A DNA stretch of 8,807 bases. It comes from an uncultured Oscillospiraceae bacterium (GTDB lineage Bacteria > Bacillota > Clostridia > Oscillospirales > Acutalibacteraceae). The position numbers and the translations under genes are program-made. The notes under the pieces were generated by a model that made no database searches, was not told where the DNA came from, and saw nothing but the letters and a program-made list of their open reading frames with translations. Below are positions 5,302 to 8,807 of the stretch, one piece after another (within the stretch, counting starts at the first letter, position 1; each line of letters starts with the position of its first letter). Where the stretch lies: positions 1-8,807 of the forward strand of contig USBP01000044.1 in assembly GCA_900552985.1 (NCBI GenBank), given 5' to 3'.

Positions 5302-6768
5302 TTATCCGTTTTCGATTGCGTGACGGATCAGCTGTGGGATCAAAACGCAATAATCCATCAGCACACGCGCCACATGGACGATAAAGTTATCAATATCCTG
5401 CTGCCACAGGGAGGCGTAATCCGTCGGATCCGGTTCAAACGGGGCGGGCGGCGCATCGCTGAGCGTTTTTTGGATGGCGTAGCGATCAATGCACTCCACC
5501 TGCTTTGTCCCATCCACATCATAAGCATAGGCCTTATAGATCAGCTTATCACCGTCAATGGTAATCCCCGCGAACACCGGTCGCCCAGGCTGTGTGACAA
5601 CCTCGCCGGCATCCAGAATTTTCTGATAGGTTTCTGTGTGAACCGGGTACCGCTTGGTGCCTGCCGTATTCGGCAGGATATATACTGTTCCCTCCGGGTT
5701 GCAGGCGAAAGTCGTGAGTTCGCCGTTGTAAAGCTCCTGGACATAGGAGGTTGCCTGTGCTTCATCCTCCTTCATCTGCTTGGTACGGAAATACATGTGG
5801 TCGTGGCCGGAGAGCACCAAATCGATTCCCAGTTCATCCATCACCGGAACCAGGCGGTTATGCATGATCATCGTATCGGGCTTATTATAGTTTTTTCCTG
5901 CTGAATACAGCGAGCGGTGCATCATCACAATTTTCCAATCTGCATCGGAGGCCCGCATGTCATTGCGCAGCCAGTTGACTTGGGCGCTTGTCATGGGAAA
6001 CATATCATTGGTGTTCAGCACGGCGAAATGCGCGTTGCCATAATCAAAGGAATAATAATCCCCATCAAGCCCGAGGGACGGCTCCGCCGTCTCAACCGGG
6101 AACTGCCTGCGGAACCAGCTCGGAAGGCCGTCATGGTTGCCGGAAACCGGTGCAAGCGTTGCGCGCAGGTGATGGCGCTCAAAATTGCGGAAATACATAT
6201 CCCACTGCTCATTGCCACAATCATTTACAAAATCGCCCAGATTGGCGATAAACTGCGCATCGGGCACAAGCTCAAAGCCCTTGTCAAGCACCTCGGCCGC
6301 TTTGGCAAAATCCGTTTCATTATCCGCCTGCACATCCGCAATGGTGAGGAAGGAGAAAGCCGCATCCCCGCCTGCATCCGTCACAAACCGTCCCGTTTCG
6401 CTCCAGACATTCAATGCCCGGTCGCCCACGCGGTAGACATATTCCGTCTCCGGCTGCAAATCATTCAGAATCACGCGGTGCGCATAGTTCTGCCGGTAGT
6501 ACCGTACCGTTCCCTCATAGCAGATCGGATCGGTGAAGGCGCCTGTAAAGCGCTCCGCCTCCATCAGCTGCACATCTGATCTCGTGCGCTCCTGTGTAAA
6601 CCAGCTGATGCCGCGCTGCGTGCGGGAATCCCCATGAAAGGTGACTACCAGGCGTTTCACCTCGGCGCCGTTTCCAGCGGCTACGGCAGCAGGCGCCGCT
6701 GGAACCAGCAGAAAAACCAAAGCCAACAGCAGGCTAAAGCCCGCTTTGCCTAATTTGCGTGTTTTCAT
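5302..6768 (-). CDS. Secreted metallophosphatase, purple-acid-phosphatase type
   Basis: The 488-residue protein should hydrolyse phosphate esters outside the cell. A signal peptide covers about residues 1-31 (basic start, a leucine-rich core at 12-21, then small residues APAAVAAG). Residues 38-132 look like the fibronectin-type N-terminal domain of purple acid phosphatases. The calcineurin-like catalytic domain follows with the two-metal motifs ADVQ (D145), GDFVND (D179), GNHD (N211, H212), MMHRS (H284) and GHDHMY (H322, H324). A C-terminal tail (about 452-488) has a hydrophobic helix, possibly amphipathic, of unknown purpose. The ATG at 6766-6768 follows AAAGGGG by ten bases. It is divergent from the secreted alpha/beta-hydrolase, which suggests related extracellular roles. 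The substrate is unknown, and phosphodiester activity is also possible. Confidence 0.92.
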   Translation of the reverse strand: MKTRKLGKAGFSLLLALVFLLVPAAPAAVAAGNGAEVKRLVVTFHGDSRTQRGISWFTQERTRSDVQLMEAERFTGAFTDPICYEGTVRYYRQNYAHRVILNDLQPETEYVYRVGDRALNVWSETGRFVTDAGGDAAFSFLTIADVQADNETDFAKAAEVLDKGFELVPDAQFIANLGDFVNDCGNEQWDMYFRNFERHHLRATLAPVSGNHDGLPSWFRRQFPVETAEPSLGLDGDYYSFDYGNAHFAVLNTNDMFPMTSAQVNWLRNDMRASDADWKIVMMHRSLYSAGKNYNKPDTMIMHNRLVPVMDELGIDLVLSGHDHMYFRTKQMKEDEAQATSYVQELYNGELTTFACNPEGTVYILPNTAGTKRYPVHTETYQKILDAGEVVTQPGRPVFAGITIDGDKLIYKAYAYDVDGTKQVECIDRYAIQKTLSDAPPAPFEPDPTDYASLWQQDIDNFIVHVARVLMDYCVLIPQLIRHAIENG

Positions 6769-6813
6769 TGTGCGAGTTCCCCTTTCATCTTCAAGCTTAC
6801 TATTTATAAATTC

Positions 6814-6841
6814 ATATTACTATTGCTTTTTAAAAAGTCAA
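6814..6841 (-). promoter_or_regulatory. Promoter of the metallophosphatase gene
   Basis: On the minus strand TTGACT (6836-6841, five of six matches) lies 16 bases from TAATAT (6814-6819). The leader would be about 40 bases. I see no clear Pho-box-like direct repeat. Confidence 0.55.
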
Positions 6842-6948
6842 GGGATTACGGGCATGAAATATAAATTTTGCCTAACTTCCCTGCTGAATTTTTATTTTTT
6901 CTGTCATATAAAGCATACTGATTTTTGCTTTTTGGTTTATAAATCCTA

Positions 6949-6977
6949 TTGTATTATTTAAATATTTGTGATAAAAT
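6949..6977 (+). promoter_or_regulatory. Promoter of the secreted alpha/beta-hydrolase gene
   Basis: TTGTAT (6949-6954) and TAAAAT (6972-6977) are 17 bases apart, giving a leader of about 60 bases. It lies about 105 bases from the divergent phosphatase promoter, and the AT-rich DNA between them shows nothing else I can name. Confidence 0.5.
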
Positions 6978-7043
6978 CGTCGTTGTAAACAGGGATATCG
7001 CCTTTTTGTCTATTATACAGAACTATAAAAGGAGGAACTAAAC

Positions 7044-8807
7044 TTGATTTCAAAATGGAAAAAATGGACTGCGGTACTGCTTTCACTGCTTTTGCTGCTT
7101 CCTATGGCGCTCACCGGCTCGGGAAGCATTGCCTCTCCGCAGCAGGAATCTTCACTTGAAACGGCGGTCAACTCCGTGCCGCATCAGGCGGCAACCATCG
7201 AGCAGGCCGTTCAGGAGCTGACAGCGACTGCATCAGAACCGACCAGCACCGCCTCGGCAAAAGAGGCTGCGCACGAGGATGGGTGCAATGGCGATTGCCC
7301 CTACTGCCCCACAATTATCCTGCCTGGGATCGGCCAATCCCGTGCGTTTTTGCTGGATGAGGAGGGAAACCACGCCGTCGATGCGCAGGGTAATGAAATC
7401 ACTTCCTGGCCGTTGTATTTCAACGTCAACGAGCTGATCAAGGAGTTGGCGCTTCCGTTAGTTAAAATGTTAATTACACAAAAGGATAATGGGTTTACCG
7501 ATAAAGCCTCCGACGTGCTGGCCGAAATGCTCTCTGTCAACCAGACAAACCCGGATGGCACACTCAAAAACAAAATTGAAACCGTGCGGTACTACCAATC
7601 CTTTGCTGACTGCTCACAGGAGGATAGGGATTATTTCTACCGTATGGTGCCCGTCGAGCCGCTGACGGAAGTGATGGGCGAGGATCACGTCTATTTCTTC
7701 ACCTTTAACGCCTTTGGGGAGCCTTTTGAGGCCGCGAAGGATCTCAACGATTACATCCAGATGGTAAAGGAACAAACAGGTCATGACCAGGTAAATCTGC
7801 TTGCCGTGAGCCTGGGCGGTACAGTTGCCACCGCCTATTTCAACGCCTATCCGGAGACAACGGACATTCATAAAGTGGTAAATGCGGTAGCAGCACTTGA
7901 CGGCTCTTCCATTGTCAGCGATCTGCTCAAGGGCAGCAATATCATTACGGATGAATACCTTTATACCGATCTCTTCCCGAACCTGATCGGTGAGGATGAA
8001 CCATTGAGTTATCTGGTCAACATTCTGGTTCGGATTATTCCCAAGCAGGTGATCTACGACCTTCTGGACAAAGCGCTTTCCAAGGTGATGGACACACTCA
8101 TTGTCAACTGCCCCTCCATGTGGGCGCTTGTACCCAGCCGCGAATATCCTGCTTTGCGCGAGCAATACCTCAGCGATGAGGCGCACGCTGCTCTGCGCGC
8201 AAAAACGGACCGGTATTATGAAGCACAGAAGCAAATGGAGACAGAGGTGCCCCGGCAGGTATCCCGCGGCGTTGAGATTTATAACCTTTGCGGCTATGGA
8301 ATGCCGTTCGGCGCGGTCAACTATCCCTATTTTGGGCTGGTAGGCTCTACGCCCACTCTGTCAACCGATGAAATTATCGAGATCTATTCCACCTCCATGC
8401 ACGCGAAAAGCGCCCCGCTCGGCGAAACCTTCCCGGCGGATTATACGCAGACCGGCGCTTTCTGCACAGATCCAACGCATAACCATATCTCTCCCGACCG
8501 CACGATTGACGCCTCTGCCGGCGTTTTGCCGGAGCAGACCTGGTATTATTACCAGCAGGATCACGAGGGGATTGCCGGGAACGACGCGGCGCTGAAGCTG
8601 GCCGCCACGCTGCTGCTGAGTGAGGAGCCAATGAGCGTACATAGCGACCCGGAGCATTTCCCGCAGTTTAACGGGACGCGCAACACCAAATATCTGCGCC
8701 GGGATGTGATTCCAATTTTTGAGCAGGCACAGGCAAGCGGCGCAATCGACGCCCTTCCGCAGGAGCAGCAGGAAGAGCTCTATGCCGCAATGGAACAGGT
8801 CAGTGTG
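7044..8807 (+). CDS. Secreted alpha/beta-hydrolase (lipase/esterase type), 3' end outside the window
   Basis: The frame is open for 588 codons to the right edge, so the C-terminus is missing. It starts at TTG (7044), exactly eight bases after GGAGG (7031-7035); the nearby ATG at 7055 is out of frame. Residues 1-30 form a signal peptide (KWKK, a leucine-rich core, then ALTGSGSIA). A Thr/Ser/Ala/Glu-rich linker follows to about residue 78. A cysteine cluster C81, C85 and C88 precedes a likely oxyanion loop, PGIGQS (94-99). The nucleophile elbow is AVSLGG with S256; the first glycine of GxSxG is alanine, as in Bacillus LipA-type lipases. Probable acid and base are D485 or D489 (HISPDRTIDA) and H507 (DHEGI). 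The triad beyond S256 is inferred. Substrate unknown; an acyl ester or lipid is likely. It is divergent from the secreted metallophosphatase. Confidence 0.85.
   Translation, partial: MISKWKKWTAVLLSLLLLLPMALTGSGSIASPQQESSLETAVNSVPHQAATIEQAVQELTATASEPTSTASAKEAAHEDGCNGDCPYCPTIILPGIGQSRAFLLDEEGNHAVDAQGNEITSWPLYFNVNELIKELALPLVKMLITQKDNGFTDKASDVLAEMLSVNQTNPDGTLKNKIETVRYYQSFADCSQEDRDYFYRMVPVEPLTEVMGEDHVYFFTFNAFGEPFEAAKDLNDYIQMVKEQTGHDQVNLLAVSLGGTVATAYFNAYPETTDIHKVVNAVAALDGSSIVSDLLKGSNIITDEYLYTDLFPNLIGEDEPLSYLVNILVRIIPKQVIYDLLDKALSKVMDTLIVNCPSMWALVPSREYPALREQYLSDEAHAALRAKTDRYYEAQKQMETEVPRQVSRGVEIYNLCGYGMPFGAVNYPYFGLVGSTPTLSTDEIIEIYSTSMHAKSAPLGETFPADYTQTGAFCTDPTHNHISPDRTIDASAGVLPEQTWYYYQQDHEGIAGNDAALKLAATLLLSEEPMSVHSDPEHFPQFNGTRNTKYLRRDVIPIFEQAQASGAIDALPQEQQEELYAAMEQVSV

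Noticed and set aside
5251..6579. Plus-strand frames of 217 and 220 residues
   Set aside because: They are antisense to the metallophosphatase and lack start signals and recognisable motifs.
6765..6788. Seven-codon frame (MKGELAQ) overlapping the phosphatase start as ATGA on the minus strand
   Set aside because: It has no ribosome site of its own and contains the ribosome site of the phosphatase; most likely chance.
7614..8234. Minus-strand frame of 206 residues
   Set aside because: It is antisense to the secreted hydrolase frame, which carries a signal peptide and a serine elbow.

Overview
The window looks like a piece of a chromosome from an anaerobic Firmicute, most likely of the Clostridia. 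The reasons are strong GGAGG-type ribosome binding sites, sigma-A-like promoters of the TTGACA-17-TATAAT kind, U-tract terminators, tRNA genes that encode their own CCA, a stand-alone PduL phosphotransacylase, a type-4 iron-sulphur uracil-DNA glycosylase, an AraC regulator of clostridial style, and two secreted hydrolases. The coding regions are G+C-rich and the spacers between genes are clearly AT-rich. I cannot name a genus from the sequence alone.

Left part (1-2040). A tRNA-Thr(CGU) gene has its own promoter and an excellent terminator. Next comes a gene-poor stretch of about 440 bases that holds two large inverted repeats (405-480 and 511-598). These fold better as RNA of the minus strand and are the best candidate here for something not yet described. 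A minus-strand type-4 uracil-DNA glycosylase and a plus-strand pduL are then transcribed divergently from a short spacer with a promoter for each. pduL lacks the N-terminal extension used for targeting to microcompartments, and no shell gene is in view. It is therefore probably a cytosolic acetyl/propionyl-phosphate enzyme. It ends in a strong terminator.

Middle part (2041-4966). A small YdcF/SanA-family (DUF218) protein meets an AraC-family regulator tail to tail, with the two stop codons touching. The regulator is divergent from an unrecognised 104-residue acidic protein. A hairpin without a U-tract follows, then two serine tRNA genes (UGA and GCU) behind one clear promoter and in front of one clear terminator.

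Right part (4967-8807). A gene-free stretch of about 340 bases with several hairpins lies downstream of a minus-strand secreted metallophosphatase of the purple-acid-phosphatase type. Divergent from it, across a 275-base AT-rich spacer, is a secreted alpha/beta-hydrolase (lipase/esterase type) that starts at TTG and runs off the right edge. The pair could serve extracellular scavenging of phosphate and acyl groups, but this is inference.

No insertion sequence, CRISPR array, phage gene or known defence system was seen. Most of the window is ordinary housekeeping and accessory metabolism.
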